NCBI GenBank assembly: GCA_019322895.1 | Contig: JAHWHZ010000001.1 | Location: forward strand, 372,001-436,000 | DNA: 64,000 bases | Reading direction: 5' to 3' | Source: Candidatus Woesearchaeota archaeon | GTDB lineage: Archaea; Nanobdellota; Nanobdellia; Woesearchaeales; ARS49 | Part shown: positions 1-8,388 of the stretch, in pieces | Numbering within the stretch: the first letter of the stretch is position 1 | How the letters are laid out: each line of letters opens with the position of its first letter | The notes under the pieces: model-generated | What the model saw: only the letters and a program-made list of their open reading frames with translations | What the model was told of the DNA's origin: nothing | Databases searched by the model: none | Position numbers and translations under genes: made by a program

Positions 1-5
1 TTGGT

Positions 6-383
6 TTGACTCAAAAAGTATCTATTCCAATAGACGATATTGCATCACTTGTATGCGGAATATATGCAGGATATCAATCAGCACATGGAGAAGATCCAAG
101 CCCGTATCTTTTTTATGGCCCGACAATTGTTAGGACGTCTCTTGTTCCTCCGTTTATGTTGTTTGTGAGAGGTTCCCTAAAAGCAGCACTGCACATTACA
201 CGAGATAGACCAAATAGACTTCCTGCACAGGAAAACGCTCAAATGATTAGAGGACTCAAAGAAGGTAAAGAATCTATAACAGTTAGAAAAACCGCAGGCA
301 TCACAGTCAAAGAAGCCGGCCTCTCTGCTTTAGAAACAGCAGTGGGTTACGGCATTGGATATGCAATTGGAAAAATCAGTTAG
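6..383 (+). CDS. Hypothetical protein, possibly 5'-truncated
   Basis: I do not recognise this protein. The open frame reaches the left edge of the window, and the first available start is a TTG at 6, so the true N-terminus may lie outside. The visible 125 residues contain a hydrophobic stretch near residues 45-55 and a Gly/Ala-rich C-terminus (GYGIGYAIGK) that could be a weak membrane or amphipathic segment. Its TAG stop (381-383) is embedded in the GGAGGT ribosome-binding site of the next gene, which indicates translational coupling with two more unknown genes in the same direction. Coding status is supported by this arrangement; function is unknown. Confidence 0.6.
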   Translation: MTQKVSIPIDDIASLVCGIYAGYQSAHGEDPSPYLFYGPTIVRTSLVPPFMLFVRGSLKAALHITRDRPNRLPAQENAQMIRGLKEGKESITVRKTAGITVKEAGLSALETAVGYGIGYAIGKIS

Positions 384-396
384 GAGGTAAATGAAA

Positions 397-798
397 ATGA
401 CTAAACCAAATTTAATCTGGATTGTGACGCACAATGTTGATATTGGTGACTCTGCAGGAAGAATTGCGCAGAAAAAATTTCCTGCTGCAGAAGTCCGGGC
501 TTTTTACAGGACGTATCATATTGAGCAAATGGTGGAAAAAAGCAGGGCTCCTTGTCTTGAATATGATCCAGACATTCATCCTTTGCAAAAATCTCCTGAA
601 GGAGTTTCTCCTGATTTGATCGTGACAACCGGAACGTGCAAAACCTGCAATGAATATGGAGAATCTTTTTCAGTGTATTATCCTGAGATAATAGAATTTG
701 GCAAAAGGAATGGAATTCACACAATCAAACCGGCTCTTTTTGGAAGGTATAGTTCTTTGCTGCTTAGGGCTCAATTATTTAGAAAAATGTGGAGGTAA
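397..798 (+). CDS. Hypothetical protein (second gene of unknown trio)
   Basis: The protein is about 133 residues and I recognise no family. It has a cysteine pair (CKTC, near residue 88) preceded by PDLIVTTGT, which reads like a beta strand and loop, and a basic C-terminus. Two in-frame ATGs exist at 391 and 397. GGAGGT at 384-389 is only 1 nt from the first ATG but 7 nt from the second, so 397 is preferred. The stop codon TAA at 796-798 lies inside the next ribosome-binding site, the same coupling device used by the upstream gene. Confidence 0.65.
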   Translation: MTKPNLIWIVTHNVDIGDSAGRIAQKKFPAAEVRAFYRTYHIEQMVEKSRAPCLEYDPDIHPLQKSPEGVSPDLIVTTGTCKTCNEYGESFSVYYPEIIEFGKRNGIHTIKPALFGRYSSLLLRAQLFRKMWR

Positions 799-804
799 AT
801 GAAA

Positions 805-1311
805 ATGAAAACAATAGATACAGTATTGAATAAAATCAAGGCAAAAAAAGAACCTACAGATATAGTAGAGTTTAGCGATCATACTTTTGAAAGATTTGCA
901 GATTTCTGCATGTCTGCGGGAGTTAATGCTCCAAAAGAGATAATAACAGAATATTTAGCTGCAGAGTATTGGGCTTGCAATGCACAAGTTGGTGATGAAA
1001 AGTCTTATCATGACAAAAGATTGCGCGCGATAAGAGACGGGCTAAGTGCAATCACAGAAAGAGATTTTCATATCCTGCAGCTAATATACGGAGGCATTTA
1101 TAATGGTCTGGATGAACGATTGGATAATTCAGATCCAAAAGCAACACTATTCAAAGGCAAAGCAGGTTTTGCTGTTCAGTTCGCTGGTTTTGATGAAAGA
1201 ATGTGCGATTTATATATCGAGCAATTTTCTTCTGACCCGGTAGAAGGAGTGCATGTCGAAAAGATTGATAACGACGGGATAGTCATGTATTCAGATTCAG
1301 TTGACAACTAA
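805..1311 (+). CDS. Hypothetical protein (third gene of unknown trio)
   Basis: This is an acidic, mostly helical-looking soluble protein of about 168 residues with no recognised domain. The duplicated ATG pattern (799 and 805) after GGAGGT repeats the arrangement of the upstream gene, and spacing favours 805. It ends convergently with the Lrp-like regulator, overlapping it by 15 nt at the 3' ends. The three genes form an operon of unknown purpose that continues or begins beyond the window edge. Confidence 0.65.
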   Translation: MKTIDTVLNKIKAKKEPTDIVEFSDHTFERFADFCMSAGVNAPKEIITEYLAAEYWACNAQVGDEKSYHDKRLRAIRDGLSAITERDFHILQLIYGGIYNGLDERLDNSDPKATLFKGKAGFAVQFAGFDERMCDLYIEQFSSDPVEGVHVEKIDNDGIVMYSDSVDN

Positions 1312-2271
1312 AACACCCTCTGGAACAGGAGGGTATTTATGTCCTTCTAAATAGAATATAATATCATACTGATGTATATCTTTTGAGAATTCTGTCAGAA
1401 ATTCATTCAGCAGGTCGTGCAGTGTTTGCATGTCTTTTGTAAAGAATGTGAATTCTGCGTTCCAGTCTCCGAATAAGAGAAAGCTTCTTCCTAATTGTTT
1501 TCTTTGTGATGTAAATTCTCTTAGTTTTCCTGCGATTCTTTCTGGATTCTTGAATTTAACAAGTATGTTTCCCCAGAGCCCAACGTCTTCTATTGAATGC
1601 GTGTTTATATTGCAAGTATATCCCAGAATGATTCCATTTTTTTCTAATGATTTTATTCTGTTTCTTAAGCCTTCTATTGACAATCCTGTTTTTTTGCTTA
1701 AGTTCAGTAATGTCTCTCTGCAATTCTTGGTTAATCCTTGAAGTATCAGATAATCCTTGTCATCTAGTTCTATTGGTTTAGGCTTTTTTACGATTAATTT
1801 TTTGCCTCCTCTGAATACTATTTCATTGTCCTGTTTTATCGGCTCTACCATATGTAAGGTTTTTATTTCCCGCAGATTAGAGCCAAACTCTTGCTCAATT
1901 TCAGACAATATCCTGTAAAAATGTGATTTGTCTTTTGCTAAGACTCTTAATCTTATCTGATATTTGCCGATACATTCTCCAAGCCATGCAGAAAATGGGT
2001 GTGTTTTAAGAAAATGGATTATTTTCTCTTTTGTTTTCTTGTCAAAGTCATAGAAGCCTATATAGCAAAGGTACTTGAAATAGCCTATTTTTTCATAATC
2101 TATCTTTGGCTCAAAGCTTCGTATAACTCCTTTCTTGATAAGTTGTTCTATCCTGTATGCAATGATTGTCCTGTTGATCTTCAATTCTTTAGCTATCTTA
2201 GAATACGGTGTTCTGCTGTTATGCTTTAATATCCCCAGTATTTTCTTGTTAGTTTTGTCTAATTTTTTCAT
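1297..2271 (-). CDS. Lrp/AsnC-family regulator with two winged-helix domains
   Basis: The 324-residue protein begins with a winged helix-turn-helix typical of Lrp/AsnC (LDKTNKKILGIL, then SKIAKELKINRTIIAYRIEQL), followed by a ligand/oligomerisation-like region to about residue 150. A second HTH (LDDKDYLILQGL, LSKKTGLSIEGLRNRI) starts near 168 and a second RAM-like region follows. Classical Lrp proteins are about 150 residues with one HTH, so this is a tandem-duplicated form. It probably binds DNA as a transcription factor; ligand and targets are unknown. It reads divergently from nothing close: an AT-rich gap and tRNA-Thr lie upstream. Confidence 0.85.
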   Translation of the reverse strand: MKKLDKTNKKILGILKHNSRTPYSKIAKELKINRTIIAYRIEQLIKKGVIRSFEPKIDYEKIGYFKYLCYIGFYDFDKKTKEKIIHFLKTHPFSAWLGECIGKYQIRLRVLAKDKSHFYRILSEIEQEFGSNLREIKTLHMVEPIKQDNEIVFRGGKKLIVKKPKPIELDDKDYLILQGLTKNCRETLLNLSKKTGLSIEGLRNRIKSLEKNGIILGYTCNINTHSIEDVGLWGNILVKFKNPERIAGKLREFTSQRKQLGRSFLLFGDWNAEFTFFTKDMQTLHDLLNEFLTEFSKDIHQYDIIFYLEGHKYPPVPEGVLVVN

Positions 2272-2357
2272 TAGAATTCTAAAATAATGGTGATTATTTA
2301 TAAAGATTATGGAAAATAGAAGAAATTACCCAAATATTTTATTAAATTTTCAATAAA

Positions 2358-2444
2358 GCCTCCGAAGGGATTTGAACCCCTGACCTATTGCTTGCCCACG
2401 CTATGTTACGAGGCAATCGCTCTACCAGGCTGAGCTACGGAGGC
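2358..2444 (-). tRNA. tRNA-Thr(CGT) with a 14-nt anticodon-loop intron
   Basis: The minus strand folds as a tRNA: acceptor GCCTCCG/CGGAGGC, D-arm GCTC/GAGC, anticodon stem ATTGC/GCAAT, loop CTCGTAA and T-arm AGGGG-TTCAAAT-CCCTT. The loop gives anticodon CGT. Fourteen extra bases sit between loop position 37 and the 3' stem strand, about 2393-2406, the canonical archaeal intron position. CCA is not encoded. The small zinc-protein gene stops 2 nt upstream of its 5' end. Confidence 0.93.
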
Positions 2445-2445
2445 A

Positions 2446-2601
2446 TCATAAGTGTTTCAGAAGCTCTTCTTTTGTTTTTAATTTCTTTTGACACTCAAAG
2501 CACACTGTATGCTTCTTACCTTTTTCGTCTTTTACATAAGTTCCTAGTAATTTCTTCAGGAAAGTTTCTCCGATTTTCTTCTTGCAAATCTCGCATTTCA
2601 T
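2446..2601 (-). CDS. Small zinc-binding protein (51 aa)
   Basis: A 51-residue frame with two CxxC pairs, CEIC near the N-terminus and CFEC near residue 35, starting MKCEICKKKIG and ending ELLKHL. Such a pattern is a treble-clef or zinc-ribbon knuckle that could bind RNA, DNA or protein; the partner is unknown. A TATA-like TTTAAATA at about 2623-2630 on the minus strand would start transcription almost at the ATG, so the mRNA may be leaderless. The stop codon lies 2 nt before tRNA-Thr, hinting at shared transcription. Confidence 0.7.
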   Translation of the reverse strand: MKCEICKKKIGETFLKKLLGTYVKDEKGKKHTVCFECQKKLKTKEELLKHL

Positions 2602-2636
2602 GAATCAAAAAAGAAAGAAAGAGTATTTAAAGCTTT

Positions 2637-2721
2637 GTTAACTTTTGTATATAATCTAGAAAAAGCAAAAGTTAACCTGCTTAAATTTTGTCAAGATAGT
2701 ATATAAAAACAAAATTTAAGC
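2637..2721. promoter_or_regulatory. Two tandem perfect inverted repeats with TATA-like loops
   Basis: Inverted repeat 1 pairs GTTAACTTTTG (2637-2647) with its exact complement at 2666-2676 around an 18-nt loop. Inverted repeat 2 pairs GCTTAAATTTTG (2679-2690) with 2710-2721 around a 19-nt loop. Arms of the two are similar, and both loops contain a TATATAA-like core. They lie between two minus-strand small genes, so they may combine terminator function for the upstream gene with operator or promoter function for the downstream one. The repeats are seen directly; the roles are inferred. Confidence 0.6.
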
Positions 2722-2725
2722 TTGC

Positions 2726-2917
2726 TTAATATTTCTTCAATACTGTGACTATTACTATTCCTGCTATTGCCAATACTGCGATAAGCGTGACTATGTTGCC
2801 TGTTATGCCAGACACAACTGAGCCCACTGCTCCTGTTGGCGAGCTGGATTTTGTAAAAGCCCAGACCACTCCTAAAAGCAGTACAGCAGCCAATGCGATT
2901 ATTACACTTTTTTTCAT
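2726..2917 (-). CDS. Small membrane protein (63 aa)
   Basis: The protein has two hydrophobic segments, residues 4-21 and about 42-60, joined by a Ser/Gly-rich linker (SSSPTGAVGSVVSG), with Lys at both ends. The first could be a signal or anchor. No family is recognised. A TATA-like element (TTTAAATA at about 2950-2957, read on the minus strand) and a GAGGTGAAC ribosome-binding site precede the start. It is divergent from the Rli1 gene, and tandem inverted repeats follow its stop. Confidence 0.7.
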   Translation of the reverse strand: MKKSVIIALAAVLLLGVVWAFTKSSSPTGAVGSVVSGITGNIVTLIAVLAIAGIVIVTVLKKY

Positions 2918-3009
2918 TTAGTTCACCTCAAGTCTGTTTTTGATTATAGTATATTTAAATCTTTCGTCCTCAATAACATTTATAAATATGCAGGGTTTCA
3001 GGAGTGTTT

Positions 3010-4764
3010 ATGACAAGAATAGCAGTTGTCCAGAAACAGAAGTGCAACCCAAACGGATGCGGCGGGTATCTTTGCATGCGTCTCTGCCCTATCAACAGGA
3101 AAGGCGAGGAATGCATCAGCAAAGATGAGGATGGCAAGGTCAAGATAGATGAAAAACTGTGCACTGGCTGCGGGATATGCCCTAACAGGTGCCCTTTTGG
3201 AGCGTTGAGTGTTGTTAATCTTCCTGAAGAGCTTGCCAAGCAGCCTATTCACCAATATGGCCCTAATGGTTTTCACTTGTATAATCTTCCTATACCTATC
3301 TTTGGGAAAGTTGTGGGCATTCTTGGAAAGAACGGCATTGGAAAGACAACTGCAATACAGATTCTTTCAGGATTATTAAAGCCAAATCTTGGCACAGATA
3401 AAGAAGTTAGTTATGATGAATTGATTGATTTCTTCAAGGGCTCTGAAGCGCAGATTTTTTTTGAGAAGATAAAGAAAGGGGATATTATCGTGAGCTACAA
3501 GCCTCAGCAGGTTGATCTGATTCCTAAAGAGTTTTCAGGCAAAGTGAAAGAATTGCTGAAAAAGTCAGATGAGACTGCGCGCTTTGACGAAGTTGTTGAA
3601 GCATTGGACCTGAAAAGCGTATTGGATAATGAGATTGAGAATATCTCAGGAGGAGAGCTGCAGAGAGTGGCTATTGCCGCAACTGTCTTGAAAAAGGCGA
3701 ATTTTTATGTTTTTGACGAGCCTACATCTTACTTGGATATCAAGCAGAGGATAAATGTCTCTAAGTTCATCAAGAGTCTTGCCACAGAAGATACTGCTGT
3801 GTTGGTTGTTGAGCACGACTTGATTATTCTTGATTACATGACTGACTTGATTCACATAATGTTTGGAGAGCCAGGCGTCTATGGTATTGTCTCTCTCCCA
3901 AAAACAACTCGTGCAGGGATCAATGTTTATCTGGAAGGTTATTTGAAGGATCAGAATATACGTTTCAGGGATTATTCCTTGAAATTTGAGTTCCGGCCTC
4001 CTTTAGCTGAAAAGGCCGGCGCAGAACTGACTTCTTGGAAAGATTTAAAGAAAAAATTAGGAAGTTTTGACTTGAGTGCAAAAAAAGGAACAGTAAACAA
4101 AAAATCTGCAGTCGGCATCCTTGGAGAGAATGGAATAGGCAAGACAACTTTTGTTAAGTTATTGGCAGGTGTTATTGAGCCTGACTCTGGCGAGATTATT
4201 GAAAAAATAACTGTCAGCTACAAGCCGCAGTATCTTGAGACTGCTTCAGACACATTAGTTGCAACTTTATTGAAAGATGCTGTTGAGAAATATGATACTC
4301 AGATAATTCGTCCTTTGAATATCAAGCCTTTATTATTGAAGCCTTTGAACCAGTTAAGCGGCGGAGAGCTACAGAAAGTTTCTGTTGCTCATTGCCTGTC
4401 TCAAAAAGCTGATTTATATCTTCTTGATGAGCCTTCTGCTTATCTTGATGTTGAGCAAAGACTGATAGTCTCTAAAGTCATAAGGGATATCGCAGAGCAA
4501 AGAGGATGTTCTATCCTTGTAGTTGACCATGATTTAGTGTTTATTGATTATTTATCAGACGAATTAGTTGTCTTTGAAGGCATCCCAGCTAAAAAAGGTG
4601 ATGCAAAAGGACCTTTCACAATGGAAAACGGCATGAATCTGTTCTTGAAAGACTTGAATATCACTATGAGAAGAGATAAAGAAAGTAATAGACCGCGGAT
4701 TAACAAGCCTGGCTCTAGGATGGATAGAGAACAGAAAGAAGCAAATAAATTGTATTATGCTTAA
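3010..4764 (+). CDS. rli1: Ribosome recycling ATPase ABCE1/Rli1
   Basis: This soluble twin-ATPase splits 70S-like archaeal ribosomes after termination. The N-terminus has the two [4Fe-4S] clusters of the family (cysteines from CNPNGCGGYLC to the CTGCGICPNRCP run, residues 12-61). ATPase 1 has GKNGIGKT (106-113) and ISGGE; ATPase 2 has GENGIGKT and LSGGE with LLDEPSAYLD. About 584 residues is normal for the family. I chose the ATG at 3010 because it gives MTRIAVVQ, the standard archaeal start, with AGGAG just upstream; an in-frame GTG at 3004 is less likely. TTTATAAAT at 2979-2988 is a probable promoter. It converges with the DUF99 gene, overlapping by 4 nt. Confidence 0.97.
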   Translation: MTRIAVVQKQKCNPNGCGGYLCMRLCPINRKGEECISKDEDGKVKIDEKLCTGCGICPNRCPFGALSVVNLPEELAKQPIHQYGPNGFHLYNLPIPIFGKVVGILGKNGIGKTTAIQILSGLLKPNLGTDKEVSYDELIDFFKGSEAQIFFEKIKKGDIIVSYKPQQVDLIPKEFSGKVKELLKKSDETARFDEVVEALDLKSVLDNEIENISGGELQRVAIAATVLKKANFYVFDEPTSYLDIKQRINVSKFIKSLATEDTAVLVVEHDLIILDYMTDLIHIMFGEPGVYGIVSLPKTTRAGINVYLEGYLKDQNIRFRDYSLKFEFRPPLAEKAGAELTSWKDLKKKLGSFDLSAKKGTVNKKSAVGILGENGIGKTTFVKLLAGVIEPDSGEIIEKITVSYKPQYLETASDTLVATLLKDAVEKYDTQIIRPLNIKPLLLKPLNQLSGGELQKVSVAHCLSQKADLYLLDEPSAYLDVEQRLIVSKVIRDIAEQRGCSILVVDHDLVFIDYLSDELVVFEGIPAKKGDAKGPFTMENGMNLFLKDLNITMRRDKESNRPRINKPGSRMDREQKEANKLYYA

Positions 4765-5321
4765 GCACGCCCTTTGCTTTCTCCTTTAATTACTCCTGCT
4801 GCAATAAGATGTGCAACTCTTATTGGTTCTGGTATAAAAGAATGAGTGCAGGTCAGTTTAAGCATCTCTTTTGCATCTTTCAGGCTGATTCCAATGTGCT
4901 GTATGTATATTTTTCCTACTTTTGTTGGTTTTGGCAGGTCTTCTATGATTTTTTTCTGTTTTTTCATCTTCAAATTATCTAATGCCTTGAATATTTTCTT
5001 GAAATCAGGAAAGCTTCTTATCACAACAACTATCGGAACTTTTGTTTTTTTATTGAGTTTCTTTATGTCAATCACATTGAATCCGCCTACTGCTATTCCA
5101 TTAAGGAATATTGCCCTTAATTGCGGCTTGAATTTGCTTTTGTTTATCATCTTTGCAATCTTGTCTGTAGAATCAGTGCCGTCAACTTTTGCTTTTGTTG
5201 ACATAACTCCGTCAATGAAGTTTCCTCCGCGGAATAATGTGCCTACAATCAAAACTTCTTTGTCCTTGAACTTATTGAAGGGCCCGTCATCAATCCCGAT
5301 TATCCTGATTTCTTTCCTCAT
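4761..5321 (-). CDS. DUF99 family protein (putative endonuclease V-like)
   Basis: The 186-residue protein matches the archaeal DUF99 family, with the N-terminal IIGIDDGPF motif, the following GTLFRGGNFIDGV segment and the conserved RPxHRxAxLIA-like end (EPIRVAHLIAAGV). DUF99 has been linked by fold to endonuclease V but its substrate is not established. Its start overlaps the stop of the M3 peptidase gene, so they form one transcription unit with the TrmI gene upstream. The acidic DD pair is consistent with metal binding. Confidence 0.85.
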   Translation of the reverse strand: MRKEIRIIGIDDGPFNKFKDKEVLIVGTLFRGGNFIDGVMSTKAKVDGTDSTDKIAKMINKSKFKPQLRAIFLNGIAVGGFNVIDIKKLNKKTKVPIVVVIRSFPDFKKIFKALDNLKMKKQKKIIEDLPKPTKVGKIYIQHIGISLKDAKEMLKLTCTHSFIPEPIRVAHLIAAGVIKGESKGRA

Positions 5322-6754
5322 TTTAGCAGTTCTTTCAGATATGGCTTTATTTTCAGCTTTGAAAAGCCTGCTGCTTTTGAATCACTTCCAGGAGATGCGA
5401 GTTTTTTCACTAGTTTTCCTGAATTTTTGTTCTGCCACCATTTCTTGCCGTATTTTTTGGATAATGGCTCTCTAAGCATGTTGTGCTGCTGCACGCTTGC
5501 AAGCATGTAGCTTGGTACATACATCAATGATTCTGGCAGGATGTGGTGCAGTTTCCAGTATGCTCCTGGTATCTTCATACCCATGCTTTTTCTCAGCTCT
5601 CTTGCATATGCCTTGTCGCAGTCCTTGAATTTCATCTTGTCTTTCCAGTATTTTATCCTGAACAAGGAGTTTCCTGTGTAAAATGCTATTGAGAATATGT
5701 TTGAGAACTTGTGCCTTCTTATCAGTTCATCTGCATAATCAGGATCTAGTTTCAGTTTTTTTGTCAGGTATTCCTTATCCATCATGAAATGGTCAAAAAA
5801 TATTGAGAATGTCTCTGCCAAGCCGTTTGATATCAGGTTTTTAACCCAGTACGGCTTTTTTGGATTTATCAGATTGAAATGTATTGCATGCCCGAATTCA
5901 TGGTATATTGATTTTGCATCTTCTACTGGATTCTCTTTCTTGAAAGACACCCATACATTATCTGGAATATGTATTGCCATGCAGAATGGTGATGCATATT
6001 TCTTTGGCCTGTCTTTTGAGTCAACTTGTATCTTGTTTGGGTTTAGCCCCATTTCCCGCATTGTTCTTTTTATGCTTTGTATTGGGTCTATTTTCCTGAA
6101 TCCGCAAATCATGTCATTGAATAATGCGTTTCTCACAAAATAAAAATCATCATAATATTCTGGATTTTTGCAGAATAATTTATTTGCATAGTGCTTGAAT
6201 TGTTTTTTGAAAGGCTTTTTCACGCCGTCTCTTAACTGCTCCATTGCTCTTGTTAACTGCTTCAAGGTCATCTTATGGTCCTTAAGGTAGTCTGTCAATG
6301 GATTCAGTCCGTGTTGAGCATATATTTTTGCGCAGATGTCAAACTTTTTCTTGATTATGGGAGATATTTTTGGTGTTTTTCTTATGAACTCATCAAAAAC
6401 ATCTTTTCTTGCTTTGTCAGAGGCGTGAACTACGAATTGCCTCCAGGTATTCCAGTTAACTGGCTTTCCAGCATACTTGTATCTTTTTGTTGAGATGTCT
6501 TTTGCCCTTTGCTCATGGAATTTCAGCTCTAGATGATATGTTCTTGAGCCTGCTATTGATCCTACGCACGCTTCTTTCAATACTTCTGGCTTTTGAAAAT
6601 GTTTTAAAAAGAATTCTGAGTGTTTTTCACTTTGTTTTTCCAGTTTTTTTATCTTTGGCTTGCTGTATTTTAGGCCGATATTGAACTTGAAGTATTCTTT
6701 TCTCAGACCGATGCTATTCTTTTCGTCTTTGTCACACCACTTTTTCAGATTCAT
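5318..6754 (-). CDS. M3-family (oligoendopeptidase-like) zinc metallopeptidase
   Basis: A cytosolic zinc peptidase of 478 residues, shorter than the usual 550-700. The M3 zinc motif is clear: YHEFGHAIHF, followed downstream by GLAETFSIFFDHF, which supplies the glutamate ligand, and a C-terminal Tyr-rich PGAYWKLHHIL region typical of substrate binding. No signal peptide is visible, so it probably degrades cytosolic peptides. It overlaps neighbours by 4 nt on both sides in a DUF99-M3-TrmI operon. Confidence 0.88.
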   Translation of the reverse strand: MNLKKWCDKDEKNSIGLRKEYFKFNIGLKYSKPKIKKLEKQSEKHSEFFLKHFQKPEVLKEACVGSIAGSRTYHLELKFHEQRAKDISTKRYKYAGKPVNWNTWRQFVVHASDKARKDVFDEFIRKTPKISPIIKKKFDICAKIYAQHGLNPLTDYLKDHKMTLKQLTRAMEQLRDGVKKPFKKQFKHYANKLFCKNPEYYDDFYFVRNALFNDMICGFRKIDPIQSIKRTMREMGLNPNKIQVDSKDRPKKYASPFCMAIHIPDNVWVSFKKENPVEDAKSIYHEFGHAIHFNLINPKKPYWVKNLISNGLAETFSIFFDHFMMDKEYLTKKLKLDPDYADELIRRHKFSNIFSIAFYTGNSLFRIKYWKDKMKFKDCDKAYARELRKSMGMKIPGAYWKLHHILPESLMYVPSYMLASVQQHNMLREPLSKKYGKKWWQNKNSGKLVKKLASPGSDSKAAGFSKLKIKPYLKELLK

Positions 6755-7530
6755 TTTATCTTTCTCACAAATGTCAGGAATGCTGTATGCCCGATTTCAG
6801 CTGATTTTGGCCTTAATCTCCTGCCTTCAACAGTCCATTTTCTTTTTATTATCTCTATTGTACTGTCAAATAAAAATGATTCGTTTTTTCTTATGACTTC
6901 AACAAAATTGCTTGCCTGGATTATTGTCGGAGTGTAAGCAACAAGCCATCCCCCTATTTTCAATGCCTTTTTTATTGCATCAATTGCCTGCCAGGGCTCT
7001 GGAAGGTCTAATGTAATTAAATCAACATTTTTTTCTGCAATTCCTTTGGTTATGTCCTTGTTTTTTATTGTGATATTCTTTAACCCGAGTGTCTTGATGT
7101 TTTCTTTTGCAACTTCTATATGTTCTGGCCGTATTTCATAGGTTGTTACTTTTTTGCATATATTTGCTAAAAAGCATGCTAATGCTCCTGCTCCTGTGCC
7201 TGCATCAACTACTTTGTCATTTTTTCCCAGTCCTGTTTCTGCGATTATTGCCCCGATATCTTTTGTTATTATTGTCTGCGGAGCTCTTTTTAATTTCCTG
7301 AAGTCATCTGCAAATTGAGAAGTGAATAGAATGAATTCTTTGTTCCTGTTAGTCTTTAATATGCTTCCATCTTTCTTTTTCAGGTCTTTTTTTGAGATAA
7401 TGCCGTATTTTGTGTGAAAATCCTTGTTTAAGTCTGTTACATAATATCTCAGGGTTTTTATTGTAGTCACTTCTCTCTTTAGCTCTGGTATGTACTCTTT
7501 TTTCCCTTTACTGATTAGAATTTTAGGCAT
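6751..7530 (-). CDS. trmI: tRNA (adenine-N1)-methyltransferase, TrmI/Trm61 family
   Basis: The enzyme uses SAM to methylate adenine N1 in the tRNA T-loop (A57/A58 in archaea), acting as a tetramer. An N-terminal beta domain (residues 1-80) precedes the Rossmann domain with VVDAGTGAGALACFLANI (motif I), the acidic strand end YEIRPEH and the LDLPEPWQAI motif IV characteristic of this family. Length of 259 residues is normal. It is the promoter-proximal gene of the operon with the M3 peptidase and DUF99. A distant relation among Rossmann methyltransferases is possible, but DLPEPW favours TrmI. Confidence 0.9.
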   Translation of the reverse strand: MPKILISKGKKEYIPELKREVTTIKTLRYYVTDLNKDFHTKYGIISKKDLKKKDGSILKTNRNKEFILFTSQFADDFRKLKRAPQTIITKDIGAIIAETGLGKNDKVVDAGTGAGALACFLANICKKVTTYEIRPEHIEVAKENIKTLGLKNITIKNKDITKGIAEKNVDLITLDLPEPWQAIDAIKKALKIGGWLVAYTPTIIQASNFVEVIRKNESFLFDSTIEIIKRKWTVEGRRLRPKSAEIGHTAFLTFVRKIK

Positions 7531-7562
7531 ATTGATATGTTTTTCAAGCAGGTATAAAAAGG

Positions 7563-8339
7563 TTATGATAACTTTGCTTCCCCGTATGTCTTTTCTTCAG
7601 ATTGAGAATATATCGCTATTTTTTTGTATTTTGTTAAATCAATATCTTCTGGAAGTTCGTATGTCTGGCCTCCAGTTATAGATGTTAGCTTAGCAATTTC
7701 AAGCCCGTCACCAATATTTTGGTCGACTAAATAGATGTATAATCTTGACCCTGGCTCTGTCAAAAAGCTATGTAACTGCAGTACTATACTCCCTTCAGCA
7801 GTTCTTATTATCTCTGCACGCCCAGCAGTTGTCTTTTCTACTTTTTCAAATATGCCTGTCGCCAAGGTCTCTGGTCCGCTGCCTTTTAGTCCTGCATCTG
7901 AAATAACGATTTCTTTTTCTGGAGGCAATTTAAGCGCTATCTCAGCTGCATTGTAAAGCAGTCTCACTAAACGCAGTTCTGACTGATCATTTAGGACTTC
8001 AGTTGCAGTTACCAGGAGTTCTTTTGTAAATTCGCCATTAACAACAAATCTCGCCCTGTTTGAAACGCTCAAGAGTCTGATTTTGTATTGTTTGCCGCCA
8101 AGAGTTAATGTTTTGGTCTCTCCTACATTTAGTATTGCTTTGACTTCAGTTGCTTGTGGAGGTGCTTCTTGGGTCTCAGGCTCTTTGATTTGTACTGTTT
8201 TTTCTTTTATCTGAGTTTTTTCTTTTGGTTGAGCAGGCTCTTTTGAAATTGTTTCTTTTGTTTTATTAGAAACCTCATCTACTTGCGCACATCCTGCTAT
8301 TAGAATCACCAATAAAACAAATAATATTGTTTTCTTCAT
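7563..8339 (-). CDS. Predicted lipoprotein, unknown function
   Basis: The N-terminus MKKTILFVLLVILIAGCAQ is a signal peptide with a lipobox-like IAGC, so Cys17 is the likely lipid or membrane anchor site. A Lys/Glu/Pro/Thr-rich linker (residues 20-65) leads to two beta-rich segments of about 90 residues each. No enzyme motif is visible. It is likely an extracytoplasmic surface protein. Its 5' region abuts the duplicated tRNA-Cys 3' end. Confidence 0.75.
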   Translation of the reverse strand: MKKTILFVLLVILIAGCAQVDEVSNKTKETISKEPAQPKEKTQIKEKTVQIKEPETQEAPPQATEVKAILNVGETKTLTLGGKQYKIRLLSVSNRARFVVNGEFTKELLVTATEVLNDQSELRLVRLLYNAAEIALKLPPEKEIVISDAGLKGSGPETLATGIFEKVEKTTAGRAEIIRTAEGSIVLQLHSFLTEPGSRLYIYLVDQNIGDGLEIAKLTSITGGQTYELPEDIDLTKYKKIAIYSQSEEKTYGEAKLS

Positions 8340-8341
8340 TT

Positions 8342-8363
8342 TAAAAAGCGGAGGATGGGACTC
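8342..8363 (-). repeat. Imperfect duplicate of the tRNA-Cys 3' end
   Basis: This 22-nt stretch matches the tRNA-Cys 3' terminus plus flank at 8383-8404 with two substitutions and one inserted A. On the minus strand both read GAGTCCC..CCTCCGCTTTT. The copy lies 41 nt downstream of the real end with 19 unrelated bases between. It resembles the remnant of an insertion that regenerates an RNA gene end, or a local duplication of the end plus its T-rich terminator. Confidence 0.75.
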
Positions 8364-8388
8364 TTGTCACATCCTACGTCTGTTAAAA

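Noticed and set aside
3004..3009. GTG start of Rli1
   Set aside because: The ATG at 3010 gives the conserved MTRIAVV start with a good AGGAG spacing.
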